DNA of 64,000 bases from Companilactobacillus kimchii DSM 13961 = JCM 10707. Its GTDB lineage: Bacteria; Bacillota; Bacilli; Lactobacillales; Lactobacillaceae. Below the pieces are notes generated by a model that worked only from the letters and a program-made list of their open reading frames with translations, had not been told where the DNA came from and did no database searches. How positions within the stretch are numbered: position 1 is the stretch's first letter; every line of letters starts with the position of its first letter. Below, one piece after another: positions 1 through 7,985 of this stretch. A program made the position numbers and the translations under genes. The stretch lies in assembly GCF_001435445.1 (NCBI RefSeq), contig NZ_AZDH01000004.1, forward strand, positions 1-64,000, given 5' to 3'.

Positions 1-52
1 TAAAAAAAGTGCTCCTAAAATTGTTAGATTATGTCTAACAATTTTAGGGCAC
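1..52 (-). terminator. Rho-independent terminator of the peptide/membrane-protein pair
   Basis: A long inverted repeat (arms about 15-28 and 34-47, extended by weaker pairs) is followed, read on the minus strand, by a run of seven T. It lies just downstream of the minus-strand gene ending at 78. There is no T-run in the plus direction, so it serves the minus strand. Confidence 0.85.
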
Positions 53-77
53 TTCATAGATTGAGTCCCAGATATTT

Positions 78-443
78 TCATTTGTGTTGGAGTTTCTTAT
101 AAAGTATTCCTTCAGGAAGTGAGGTAACAATTAAAGTAAGTAAAACTGGATAAATAATGAAATAAAATATGTGAGGCAGAAGAGAATATACATTTTGCTG
201 TATTATGACTGCCATGAGAATCGCTACTTCAAGTATGTAAATTCCTGGTATTTTAAACTTTTTATGGATAGAACCCTCTTCGGGAACTGAAATAATAATC
301 AAAATAATTAAAACTGAGCAAACTACATAATAGGGTGTAGAGGATAAAATGGTATATTTACTTTGCTCTACGATAATGTCGATTAAAATCATTACTGCAA
401 ATAGGTACATTCCTTGTGATAGGTAATGTATTACTTTTTTCAT
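78..443 (-). CDS. Four-helix membrane protein with internal duplication, candidate immunity protein
   Basis: I recognise no named family. The 121-residue protein has four hydrophobic segments and is built from two copies of one unit: residues 12-64 and 68-119 align end to end, both ending in a short S-V/L-P-E loop followed by a lysine pair. Its ATG follows directly on the stop codon of the upstream secreted peptide gene, and its Shine-Dalgarno (GGGGACT) lies inside that gene's last codons, so the two are translationally coupled. Small multi-helix proteins encoded directly behind a secreted toxic peptide are often self-immunity proteins; that role is inference. A structural membrane protein unrelated to immunity remains possible. 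Confidence 0.75.
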   Translation of the reverse strand: MKKVIHYLSQGMYLFAVMILIDIIVEQSKYTILSSTPYYVVCSVLIILIIISVPEEGSIHKKFKIPGIYILEVAILMAVIIQQNVYSLLPHIFYFIIYPVLLTLIVTSLPEGILYKKLQHK

Positions 444-956
444 TTATTGGAGTCCCCATTTAACAAGTGAACCTTTGTTGCTTAATTTAATCCATACCCC
501 TCTGTTAGATGGAATCTCTCCAATTAACGTACTGAGAGCTGAAGAAATAAATGTGGCTGTACCCGTGGAAAGACCAGCTGTGGCAGCTACAGAGGCAATG
601 GAAGCTGCTACAGCACCCACTCCCACGGCTTTTGCAATTTTAACAATAGCTGAATTAAGATAAACTGTAAATCCAGTACTGTTAGTCTTTATATATGTCC
701 CACCTTGGCGTAGCATATCCTGTCTTAGAAGAGCTATTCTCTCTGATTCAGGAATCTTAGCGTATGCTTCTGGATTGTTTTCTTTTAGAGCATCTAAAAT
801 TTGACCATTACTAATGCTGATATATTTATCAGGAATAGTAATTTCTTCATTTACGTTGTTAACTGTGTCTGCTTTTGCAGTAATTACACCAATAGAATTA
901 GTTCCTAACATTAGTAGTGTAGCTCCTGAAATAACAAGTTTGTTCATTAAATTCAT
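444..956 (-). CDS. Secreted bacteriocin-like peptide precursor
   Basis: This 170-residue protein starts at an ATG with a strong AAAGGAGGAACT site about 11 bases upstream. Residues 1-29 form a signal peptide ending in an AKA-D cleavage site. A charged mid region (30-95) follows, then an alanine/glycine-rich hydrophobic stretch (about 104-145) and an aromatic, basic tail with GVWIKL and VKWGLQ. A Sec signal followed by an amphipathic Gly/Ala-rich segment is typical of secreted pore-forming peptides of Gram-positive bacteria, but I cannot assign a named bacteriocin family. The linked membrane protein supports a toxin/immunity reading. Alternatives are a surface-attached stress peptide or a signalling precursor. 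Confidence 0.7.
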   Translation of the reverse strand: MNLMNKLVISGATLLMLGTNSIGVITAKADTVNNVNEEITIPDKYISISNGQILDALKENNPEAYAKIPESERIALLRQDMLRQGGTYIKTNSTGFTVYLNSAIVKIAKAVGVGAVAASIASVAATAGLSTGTATFISSALSTLIGEIPSNRGVWIKLSNKGSLVKWGLQ

Positions 957-1091
957 AATATATAGTTCCTCCTTTATTTTCTGATAGGATACTAGGTCAA
1001 AAAATAAATAGATTTTATCTAGAATTTTATCTTTTATTTTTTAGTAGCCCTATAACACCTTTTATTATGAAACCGATTTCTTTATAATTAA

Positions 1092-1123
1092 AGAAAGGAG
1101 TTCTTTCGAAAGAGCTGCTTTCT
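1092..1123. promoter_or_regulatory. 32-nt dyad in the leader of the Xre gene
   Basis: A 32-base inverted repeat with one mismatch and one G-T pair, centred on TTTCGAAA, lies 27 bases before the regulator's ATG in the divergent intergenic region. It could be an operator for the Xre protein or a hairpin in its mRNA. There is no good T-run after it. Confidence 0.5.
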
Positions 1124-1149
1124 ATCTTTTATGGGGGAAGGGGGAAATT

Positions 1150-1341
1150 ATGAGAATGTCTGAAAAATTGAAATATCAAAGAAAAAAAAGCGGATTTTCA
1201 CAAGGCGACGTTGCTAAAAAGTTGAATATTACTAGGCAAGCAATATCTCAATGGGAAAGAGGAAAAAGCTGCCCCGACTTAGAAAATTTGCATTTAATAT
1301 CAGGTATTTATCATGTTGATTTATCTTATTTTTTTGATTAA
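1150..1341 (+). CDS. Small Xre-family helix-turn-helix regulator
   Basis: The 63-residue protein is almost entirely one Cro/CI-type HTH domain: the recognition helix region reads ITRQAISQWERGKS, the classic Xre signature, followed by a short C-terminal extension. It has no ligand or oligomerisation domain. The start is the ATG at 1150, with a GGGGGA site upstream; an in-frame ATG two codons later is an alternative. It is divergent from the secreted peptide gene, so it probably controls that promoter, itself, or both. The 32-nt dyad upstream is the obvious candidate site. Function as a repressor is inferred. Confidence 0.85.
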   Translation: MRMSEKLKYQRKKSGFSQGDVAKKLNITRQAISQWERGKSCPDLENLHLISGIYHVDLSYFFD

Positions 1342-1370
1342 GTATATAGAAAAGAATTACGATTATTACA

Positions 1371-1414
1371 AAAGAAGGCACTTCTCATTTTGATTAGAGA
1401 AGGCCTTCTTTTTT
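1371..1414. terminator. Bidirectional terminator between xre and araC
   Basis: A two-part stem pairs AAAGAAGGC with GCCTTCTTT, with CTTCTC/GAGAAG inside. It is flanked by an A-run and a T-run, so it can stop transcripts from both converging genes. It overlaps the last codons of the minus-strand AraC gene. Confidence 0.8.
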
Positions 1415-2275
1415 GCTGTTCTTTCTGAATTGAGAGGGACTCATATTAAATCTAATATAGAATTCTTTCCTAAATTGATGGTACGTAGAGAATCCACAAT
1501 TATCGATGACCTGCATTATTTCTATATTAGTATTTTTTAGGTAATCTTCGGCGTGTTTCATTCTTACATTGGTTAAATATGTATAAAATGTTAAACCGGT
1601 TTGCTTTTTGAAAAAATCTGAGAAATAAGCTGGAGATAAGTGAATGTAGTTTGATATTTCCTTTAATGTTATGGGCGTAGAGTAGTTACTTTCAATGTAA
1701 CCTATGGCTTGCCCCATTCTTTTGTGATATTTAAAGTTTTTTGCGGCAGATTTAGAGGTCAGAGTTGTATAGAAGTAAGTAGTCAAAAGATAAAGCAAAT
1801 CAAATAGGGATGATAATCCAGATAAATAAGCATTTGCTTTATGGTTTTTATTAAGAAAGAAATCCATTCTAACGATATCATCCTTTAATTGAGTTATTGC
1901 TGGATGTTGATTATTGATCATAAAGTGATAAGTCGAAAAATTTGGAATGAAATTGATTAAAAAATCGTAGGATATTTGTAATACATAATTTTGAATATGC
2001 GTTGAAGAACTCGTTGTTGAATGAATATCATTGGAATTAATAATATAGACACTTCCTGGATTTAATTCGGTAACTGAATTATTATCAAATATTTTTACAT
2101 TACCTTTTATTAGATAAATAATTTCAACGTCGTCGTGATAGTGAGGGACGATGTACGAATGGTCAGTCGATTTGGGATGTTGATCACTCATATATATTTT
2201 AAAGGGAATATTAGGTAAAAGATTAATTAATTCATGTTGGACATTATCCCGATTTTCATTATTATTTTTTAACAT
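1394..2275 (-). CDS. AraC-family regulator with N-terminal cupin domain
   Basis: The 293-residue protein has a cupin-like sugar-sensing domain (about residues 20-110, with the PHYHDDVEIIYLIKG motif) and a C-terminal pair of AraC-type HTH motifs (about 185-285; LKEISNYIHLSPAYFSDFFKKQTG and the family signature ending in SPSQFRK). This layout is that of carbohydrate-responsive AraC activators such as MsmR/YesN types. It is divergent from the MFS/GH43/GH78 cluster and very likely activates it in response to a glycoside or its sugar product. Candidate binding sites lie in 2276-2469. The inducer cannot be read from the sequence. Confidence 0.9.
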   Translation of the reverse strand: MLKNNNENRDNVQHELINLLPNIPFKIYMSDQHPKSTDHSYIVPHYHDDVEIIYLIKGNVKIFDNNSVTELNPGSVYIINSNDIHSTTSSSTHIQNYVLQISYDFLINFIPNFSTYHFMINNQHPAITQLKDDIVRMDFFLNKNHKANAYLSGLSSLFDLLYLLTTYFYTTLTSKSAAKNFKYHKRMGQAIGYIESNYSTPITLKEISNYIHLSPAYFSDFFKKQTGLTFYTYLTNVRMKHAEDYLKNTNIEIMQVIDNCGFSTYHQFRKEFYIRFNMSPSQFRKNSKKEGLL

Positions 2276-2401
2276 TTTACGATCTCCAAAATCAATTTAG
2301 AATCTTGAATTAATTATAGCTTTATAAAAATCGAAATATAAGTACAATATTTACCAAACTAATGGGCTAATTTATATCTGGATAGATGCTAGAATTATCA
2401 A

Positions 2402-2418
2402 TTGTAAGCGATAACAAT
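2402..2418 (+). promoter_or_regulatory. cre box (CcpA site) upstream of the MFS/glycosidase genes
   Basis: TTGTAAGCGATAACAAT matches the cre consensus WTGNAANCGNWNNCAWW at every defined position. It lies about 50 bases before the MFS start. This predicts carbon catabolite repression of the cluster. Confidence 0.75.
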
Positions 2419-2427
2419 AACTTACAA

Positions 2428-2447
2428 AATCATTAGGCCTAATGATT
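2428..2447. promoter_or_regulatory. Perfect 20-bp palindrome upstream of the MFS gene
   Basis: The sequence AATCATTAGGCCTAATGATT is a perfect palindrome, 22 bases before the MFS ATG and directly behind the cre box. AraC proteins usually bind direct repeats, so this symmetric site may belong to a different regulator or form an mRNA hairpin close to the ribosome-binding site. Confidence 0.5.
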
Positions 2448-2469
2448 AATTAGAAAAAGGGGCAAAAAG

Positions 2470-3660
2470 ATGATAAAAAATAAACACAGTTTTTTATTTA
2501 AAGCCTCCATACTTGGGATATCTATTGATACAACGGCAGCGGGTGTTATTTCAGGAGCTATTCCCGTTATTAAAGATAGTTTTCCAGGAGTGGCTTCATC
2601 AGCTATTGAATCTATCACGACTTTACCTAGCTTGGCAATTTTAATATTTGTCGCCATTAGTCCTTTAGTAACAAAGAAAATTGGGTATAAGAATACAGCA
2701 TCTTTAGGACTATTAATTTCATTTATTTCCGGAATTGCTCCGGCATTTATAAATAGTATCTATGGAATATTAGTTTGTCGTTTCCTGTTTGGAGCCGGAA
2801 TCGGATTGTTAAATCCTCTATCATACAGTATAGTTTCGTACTTCTACGAAGGAGACGAGCGTGCCCAGATGTTTGGCTTTATAGGTACAGTTTCAAATTT
2901 AGCAAGTACGTTGTTAACTATGTTAGCGGGAATATTACTTCAAATTAGTTGGAGATTTAGTTTTCTAACATATTTCATACTTTTAATTGTCTTGCTATTG
3001 GTTATTGCCTTTCTACCTAAGATGAACATTCAACAAGAAAATAAAAAGATAAGTATAGTTAAAAGCTTAAAGAAGTTAAACGGAAAAGTATTTGCATTTT
3101 GTGCGGCTATGTTTTTTATGCAGTTTATCTTTATGACATTAATGATTAAATTGTCATTGTTGATTACGGATGTCGGTTATGGAACAGCCACTTCAGCTAG
3201 TTTCATATTAAGTTTCACATCTTTAACTGGGATGATTGTTGGGGTCTTATTTGGAAAAGTTCATCAGTTATTAGGTTCGAAAATGTTCCCATTGTTCATC
3301 TTGATTCTTAGTGGAAGCAGTATCCTGATTACATTTTCGAAGAATCTATTGTTCACAGGCGTTCTAGTAATTATTATGGCTGCATCATTCACATTTTTAT
3401 CACCATATATGTTTTTAAGAATTTCAGAATTATGTCCTAAGGAGTTAACTAATTTTTCTAATTCGTTAGCTTTGGTATTTATCAATATCAGTGTTTTCTT
3501 AACACCTTATATTCAACAAATAATCGGTGATGTAATTGGAAATCAAACTCCAGCCGCTGCCATGATAACAAGTGGTGTTGTTGGATTAGTAGTACTTATC
3601 GTTGTAATTTGGAATTCATTCGGTATGCAAAAGGATTCATTAAAAAATAAAGTAAATTAA
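2470..3660 (+). CDS. MFS transporter, probably for a plant-derived oligosaccharide
   Basis: The 396-residue protein has about 12 hydrophobic segments and the two-half layout of the major facilitator superfamily, including LVCRFLFGAGIGLLNP in helix 4-5 and a cytoplasmic loop near residue 200. The start is the ATG at 2470 with AAAAAGGGG upstream. It is the first gene behind the cre box and is followed after two bases by a GH43-like gene, so it most likely imports the substrate of the two downstream intracellular glycosidases. Substrate specificity is inferred only from this context; arabinosides, galactosides or rhamnosides are all possible. Confidence 0.85.
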   Translation: MIKNKHSFLFKASILGISIDTTAAGVISGAIPVIKDSFPGVASSAIESITTLPSLAILIFVAISPLVTKKIGYKNTASLGLLISFISGIAPAFINSIYGILVCRFLFGAGIGLLNPLSYSIVSYFYEGDERAQMFGFIGTVSNLASTLLTMLAGILLQISWRFSFLTYFILLIVLLLVIAFLPKMNIQQENKKISIVKSLKKLNGKVFAFCAAMFFMQFIFMTLMIKLSLLITDVGYGTATSASFILSFTSLTGMIVGVLFGKVHQLLGSKMFPLFILILSGSSILITFSKNLLFTGVLVIIMAASFTFLSPYMFLRISELCPKELTNFSNSLALVFINISVFLTPYIQQIIGDVIGNQTPAAAMITSGVVGLVVLIVVIWNSFGMQKDSLKNKVN

Positions 3661-3662
3661 TT

Positions 3663-4706
3663 ATGTATAATTCATTTCGTCCAGGACAAGTTTGGTTAGA
3701 TACAGATGGTAACAGAATTCAAGCACATGGTGGTTCTGTTATGTATATAGATGGTACATACTATTGGTACGGTGAAAACAAAGAGAAGTCAGATGGTGAG
3801 AATGGAATTTGGCAATGGGGTGTTCGTTGCTACAGTTCTCAAGATTTGTATAATTGGAAGAGTGAAGGAATTATTATTCCAGCTAATACTGATGATCCAG
3901 AATCACCATTCTATTACAAGAATCAAATGGATCGTCCACATATCATCTATAATAAGAAAACAAAGAAGTATGTCTGCTGGGTCAAAGTAATGCATAAGGA
4001 TGATACTCAAACAGAAACAGTTTTGACGGCTGATAGCATTCTTGGACCATACACAATTGTTAACGAGGATATTTCTCCATTAGGTATGAGTGCTGGTGAT
4101 TTCGATTTGGCTGTTGCTCCAGATGGAAAAGGCTATTACTACTTTGAAAGAGTCCATTCAGAAACAATTTGTGCCGATTTAACTGATGACTACACTGATC
4201 TAACAGGTTATTACACAACTCACTTCCCACATCGTTTCCCACCATATGTACGTGAAGCCACAGCTCATTTCATTAGAAACTATAAACATTATTTGTTGAC
4301 TTCAGGTACTACTGGATACTTCCCAAGTCCTTCAGAAGTTGCTATTGCCGATACATGGCATGGTCCTTACACTGTTTTGGGTAATCCTAGTCCTCAAGAC
4401 ACAACAAAGACTTCATATTATTCTCAAGTAACTTCAGTCTTTAAGGTACAAGGAAAGAAAGATTTATATATTGCTTGCCAAGATCGTTGGTTACCTAATG
4501 AAATGAATCGTAAGTATGAAGATTATGCTAAAACATTTGAACAATTCTTCAATCCAGCAATGAAAGATACAAAGCCTGATAATTTGGATGATGTAGTTGT
4601 TGCGAATACATCAATTGCAGATTATGTATGGTTACCAATTAGATTTGTTGGAGACAGACCATATATTGATTGGCATGATGAATGGTCTCTAGATGATTAT
4701 GAATAA
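3663..4706 (+). CDS. GH43-like glycoside hydrolase, cytoplasmic
   Basis: The 347-residue protein has the five-bladed propeller pattern of clan GH-F/GH43: IQAHGGSVMYIDGTYYWYGE at the start, RPHIIYNKKTKKYVCW in the second blade, and repeated sugar-site motifs (GDFDLAVAPDGKGYYYFE). The opening resembles the GH43 subgroup that contains exo-beta-1,3-galactanases. No signal peptide is present, so it acts in the cytoplasm on imported oligosaccharides. No clear Shine-Dalgarno precedes the ATG, which sits two bases after the MFS stop; translation probably depends on coupling. Arabinofuranosidase, xylosidase or galactosidase activity cannot be separated by eye. Confidence 0.8.
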   Translation: MYNSFRPGQVWLDTDGNRIQAHGGSVMYIDGTYYWYGENKEKSDGENGIWQWGVRCYSSQDLYNWKSEGIIIPANTDDPESPFYYKNQMDRPHIIYNKKTKKYVCWVKVMHKDDTQTETVLTADSILGPYTIVNEDISPLGMSAGDFDLAVAPDGKGYYYFERVHSETICADLTDDYTDLTGYYTTHFPHRFPPYVREATAHFIRNYKHYLLTSGTTGYFPSPSEVAIADTWHGPYTVLGNPSPQDTTKTSYYSQVTSVFKVQGKKDLYIACQDRWLPNEMNRKYEDYAKTFEQFFNPAMKDTKPDNLDDVVVANTSIADYVWLPIRFVGDRPYIDWHDEWSLDDYE

Positions 4707-4721
4707 TCAATAAAAAATATA

Positions 4722-4755
4722 GCAGTGATTTCACTATGGAATCACTGCCTTTTTT
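4722..4755 (+). terminator. Hairpin with T-run between the GH43-like and GH78-like genes
   Basis: Nine-base arms (GCAGTGATT / AATCACTGC) are followed by six T. The next gene's GGAGG ribosome site starts right after the T-run. Partial read-through may set a lower level for the downstream gene. Confidence 0.75.
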
Positions 4756-4767
4756 GGAGGTAGTTAA

Positions 4768-6336
4768 ATGTCATTTAAATTTCAAATTAATGAGAATATA
4801 AAATTTACACGTAATAAAAAATTTTTAGAAAAGGCAGAAGAGAGTAAAACAGCTTTAAATTACGAAAAATATAAACCAGTTCGTTGTATTGAGGCGAATT
4901 CTTCTACAGAAATAAAAAACGTAAATCACCAAATTGAAGATTTGCATAGTAAGCAATTTGGACGGGATGACAGTATTATTTTAGATTTTGGTGAACATCA
5001 CGTTGGCAGATTTTCTATTGATATCAATAGAATTGGATCAATGATGGATGCACCTTTGACGATAAAATTTCAATTTGCGGAAATTTCTAGTGAACTATTG
5101 AGTAATCCAAATGAATATGACGGATGGTTATCTCGCTCCTGGATACCAATAGAAACTTTTCATATTGATGAATTACCTTGTAAGTTACATTTACCAAGAA
5201 GATATAGTTTCAGATATGTAAAAATTACTGTAATAGATACTTCACCAAAATGGAAGATAGAATTAAATAATCCGATTGTTGAAGCACAGAGTGCAATTTC
5301 GAATAGAGAACTATCAAATATGGAATTGTCGGGAAGTACTCAATCGTTACAAAATATTGAAAAAGTTAGTCTAAAAACCTTGGCAGAGTGTATGCAAGAT
5401 GTATTTGAAGATGGGCCTAAGCGAGATCAAAGATTGTGGCTTGGGGATTTACACTTGCAAGCATTAGCTAATTATTCGACTTTTAAGAAAAACTCATTAG
5501 TTAAAAGATGTTTGTACTTATTTGCAGGAATGACGACTGAAGATGGAAAAGTTAGTGCAAATATTTTTACTAGCAAAGATGAGGTACCGGACGATACTTT
5601 TTTGTTAGATTACAGTTTGTTTTTTGTAAGTACGTTAAAGGACTATTTGAAAAATACTCAAGATCAGGAAACTGTTAGAGAACTTTATCCAACAGCTAAA
5701 AAGCAAATTGATCTAGCACTCGCATGTGTTAATGGAGATGGAAAACTGATGATTCCAGACGAGTGGCCGTCATTCATTGATTGGGGAGATGGTTTTGACA
5801 AAATCACTGCTACTCAGGGCGTACTTATTTATGTGTTAAAAGATTTTTTGGAATTAAGTAAAGATTTGATGATTGAAGTTGATGATGAATATAATAAAAA
5901 ATTACAACTCTTATCTGATTATTCACGAAAGAAATTGTATGACTCTTCTAGACAATTATTTATTTCGGGTGAGAAGGCAGAGTTAAATATTTATAGCCAA
6001 GTATGGATGATTCTGGCAGGAGTATTTCCTGAAAATATTGAAAAATCAATCATGCTTGCTACGTATAAAAAATTCTTTCCTATTAAAAATATTGAAACCC
6101 CGTATATGTATCATTATGTTGTAACGGCATTATTGAAAGCTAATATGAGAGCAGAGGCCATCAATTTAATAAACGATTATTGGGGGTCTATGATCATTAA
6201 TGGTGCCGATACTTTTTGGGAAGCATACAAACCTGATGAACCAAACTTTTCTCCGTATGGAAGTTCCTTAGTTAATAGTTATTGTCATGCTTGGTCTTGT
6301 ACCCCGGTTTATTTAATTAATAAATATCGTCTTTGA
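4768..6336 (+). CDS. GH78-like alpha-L-rhamnosidase-type hydrolase
   Basis: The 522-residue protein has an N-terminal beta-sandwich portion (about 1-180) and an (alpha/alpha)6-barrel (about 200-520). The family's acidic signature appears as EDGPKRDQRLWLGD (compare the GH78 motif around D-x-RRDRxGWxGD), and the C-terminal part carries TFWEAY and SLVNSYCHAWSCTP, matching the usual TFWE...SLCHAWS blocks. No signal peptide is present. It is shorter than many GH78 enzymes because extra N-terminal domains are missing. It probably removes terminal rhamnose (or a related alpha-linked sugar) from glycosides imported by the MFS carrier. Confidence 0.8.
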   Translation: MSFKFQINENIKFTRNKKFLEKAEESKTALNYEKYKPVRCIEANSSTEIKNVNHQIEDLHSKQFGRDDSIILDFGEHHVGRFSIDINRIGSMMDAPLTIKFQFAEISSELLSNPNEYDGWLSRSWIPIETFHIDELPCKLHLPRRYSFRYVKITVIDTSPKWKIELNNPIVEAQSAISNRELSNMELSGSTQSLQNIEKVSLKTLAECMQDVFEDGPKRDQRLWLGDLHLQALANYSTFKKNSLVKRCLYLFAGMTTEDGKVSANIFTSKDEVPDDTFLLDYSLFFVSTLKDYLKNTQDQETVRELYPTAKKQIDLALACVNGDGKLMIPDEWPSFIDWGDGFDKITATQGVLIYVLKDFLELSKDLMIEVDDEYNKKLQLLSDYSRKKLYDSSRQLFISGEKAELNIYSQVWMILAGVFPENIEKSIMLATYKKFFPIKNIETPYMYHYVVTALLKANMRAEAINLINDYWGSMIINGADTFWEAYKPDEPNFSPYGSSLVNSYCHAWSCTPVYLINKYRL

Positions 6337-6449
6337 GTGAAAATTTAAACGTTTTCTTTAAAAAATGAAAATTATAATTTTTCTAATAACTCCTCTAGAT
6401 TAAACCAGACTTTAATTCTATACTGGTTTTATATAAGGGAGGGAACGAA

Positions 6450-7877
6450 ATGAAAAATCCAAGTTCCGATTGTACTGAAATTCTAGTTGGTAAAGCCGCT
6501 AGTATGGATGGTTCCACTATAGTTGCCCGTAATGAAGACGGCTATGGCCCAATTAATCCGATCAAATTTGTCGCACACGCTGCTAAAGATCAAGAAGATG
6601 CATTTTATATTTCTAAGACGACAGGTGTAAAAGTTCCGCTACCTAATCATGCTTATCGCTATACAGCAACTCCACAAGCTGATCAAAGCGATGGCCAATA
6701 TGAAGAAGCTGGTATCAATGAATTAAATGTTGGTATGAGCTCAACTGAAACAACTGCTACTAATGCCCGTGTTTTGGGTTACGATCCATTAGTTCATGAT
6801 GGTGTCGATGAAGAAGCTATGTTAACTTTGGTATTGCCTTATGTAAAGACTGCCAAAGAAGGCGTTCTTCGTTTAGGTGAATTACTTGAAGAATATGGTA
6901 CTGGCGAATCAAACAGTATTGCCTTTAATGATAAAAATGAAGTTTGGCTTTTAGAAACAGCTGGTGGACATCACTGGGCTGCAATGCGTTTACCAGACGA
7001 TGCTTATGCTATTGTTCCTAACCAAACTGTTATGGAAGAGGTTGACGTTAGCGATCCTGAAAACTATTTGATAGCAACTGATTTAATTGATTTTGTTGAA
7101 AAACATCATTTGAATCCAAATCCTGATCATTTTAATTTCCGTGAAATTTTTGGAACACAAAGTGAAGCTGATGCATATTACAACACTCCACGTACATGGT
7201 ATGGTCAAAAATTATTCAATCCTGAATTTGAACAAGAACCTACATCTCAAAAGATGCCTATGGTTAGAAAACCAAGTAAGAAGATTGCAATTGAAGATGT
7301 AGAGTACTTCTTATCATCACACTATAACGGTACTAAGTATGATCCATTTGGTACTTTTGCTTCTGGTACAGCAAATGAACAACGTCAATTCCGTTCTATC
7401 GCGATGGATCGTAATCAAGCATCATCAATTCTTCAAATTAGAAATGATGTTGATGATAATCATGCCGCTATCCAATGGTTGGCATTAGGATTCTTCGCAT
7501 ATAGTCCATATGTTCCATTCTATACAAATATTACGGATACACCTGAGGACTATAAGAATACAACAAATGAAGTTTCAGTAGATAACATGTATTGGCTAGA
7601 AAAAACTTTGTCCGTTATGATCGAACCTCACTATCATGAATATTCAGATATGGTTCACGCATATTTGGACGCTTGTCAGTCATATGCTCGTCAAAGAATT
7701 GAAATTACTGATGAAGTAATTGATGGTTTCAATAATGATGTCTCACAATTCTTAACTTCAAGCAATATGAAGACAGCCGCTGAAGTTACAAAACGTACAC
7801 ATCAATTATTCAATGATTTGGTTAAAAAAGGTTTGATGCTATCCAAGACAACTTGGGAAAAGGGTCAAAACTTATAG
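6450..7877 (+). CDS. pepD: C69-family dipeptidase
   Basis: The 475-residue protein contains CTEILVGKAASMDGSTI near the N-terminus; the cysteine at residue 8 is the expected autoprocessed nucleophile of peptidase family C69 (Ntn-hydrolases). Further family blocks are ARNEDGYGP, GESNSIAFNDKNEVWLLETAGGHHWAA and SHYNGTKYDPFG. Lactobacilli carry several such PepD enzymes that split cytoplasmic dipeptides from protein-derived peptides. AGGGAGGGAACG precedes the ATG. The gene stands alone, with a hairpin and T-run after it. Confidence 0.93.
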   Translation: MKNPSSDCTEILVGKAASMDGSTIVARNEDGYGPINPIKFVAHAAKDQEDAFYISKTTGVKVPLPNHAYRYTATPQADQSDGQYEEAGINELNVGMSSTETTATNARVLGYDPLVHDGVDEEAMLTLVLPYVKTAKEGVLRLGELLEEYGTGESNSIAFNDKNEVWLLETAGGHHWAAMRLPDDAYAIVPNQTVMEEVDVSDPENYLIATDLIDFVEKHHLNPNPDHFNFREIFGTQSEADAYYNTPRTWYGQKLFNPEFEQEPTSQKMPMVRKPSKKIAIEDVEYFLSSHYNGTKYDPFGTFASGTANEQRQFRSIAMDRNQASSILQIRNDVDDNHAAIQWLALGFFAYSPYVPFYTNITDTPEDYKNTTNEVSVDNMYWLEKTLSVMIEPHYHEYSDMVHAYLDACQSYARQRIEITDEVIDGFNNDVSQFLTSSNMKTAAEVTKRTHQLFNDLVKKGLMLSKTTWEKGQNL

Positions 7878-7900
7878 TACTCATAGTTTGATAATTGAAG

Positions 7901-7928
7901 CCAATCTCAATAGAGGTTGGTTTTTTTT
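7901..7928 (+). terminator. Terminator of the dipeptidase gene
   Basis: The stem CCAATCTC / AGGTTGG (one G-T pair) is followed by eight T. Confidence 0.8.
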
Positions 7929-7985
7929 GTTGACTAAAATTAGATTTGATTTAAACTTTGATAATAAATCAAATTGGTGATATTC

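Noticed and set aside
475-663. Plus-strand 62-codon frame antisense to the secreted peptide gene
   Set aside because: It is a mirror of the Ala-rich coding strand, has no ribosome site and overlaps a well-supported gene.
6341-6358. cre-like sequence AAACGTTTTC behind the GH78-like gene
   Set aside because: It lacks the TG and CA ends of the cre consensus and lies downstream of the gene; AT-rich chance match.
6401-6430. Inverted repeat AAACCAG / CTGGTTT as terminator of the GH78-like gene
   Set aside because: Only seven pairs, a loop of about 14 bases and no real T-run; too weak to call.
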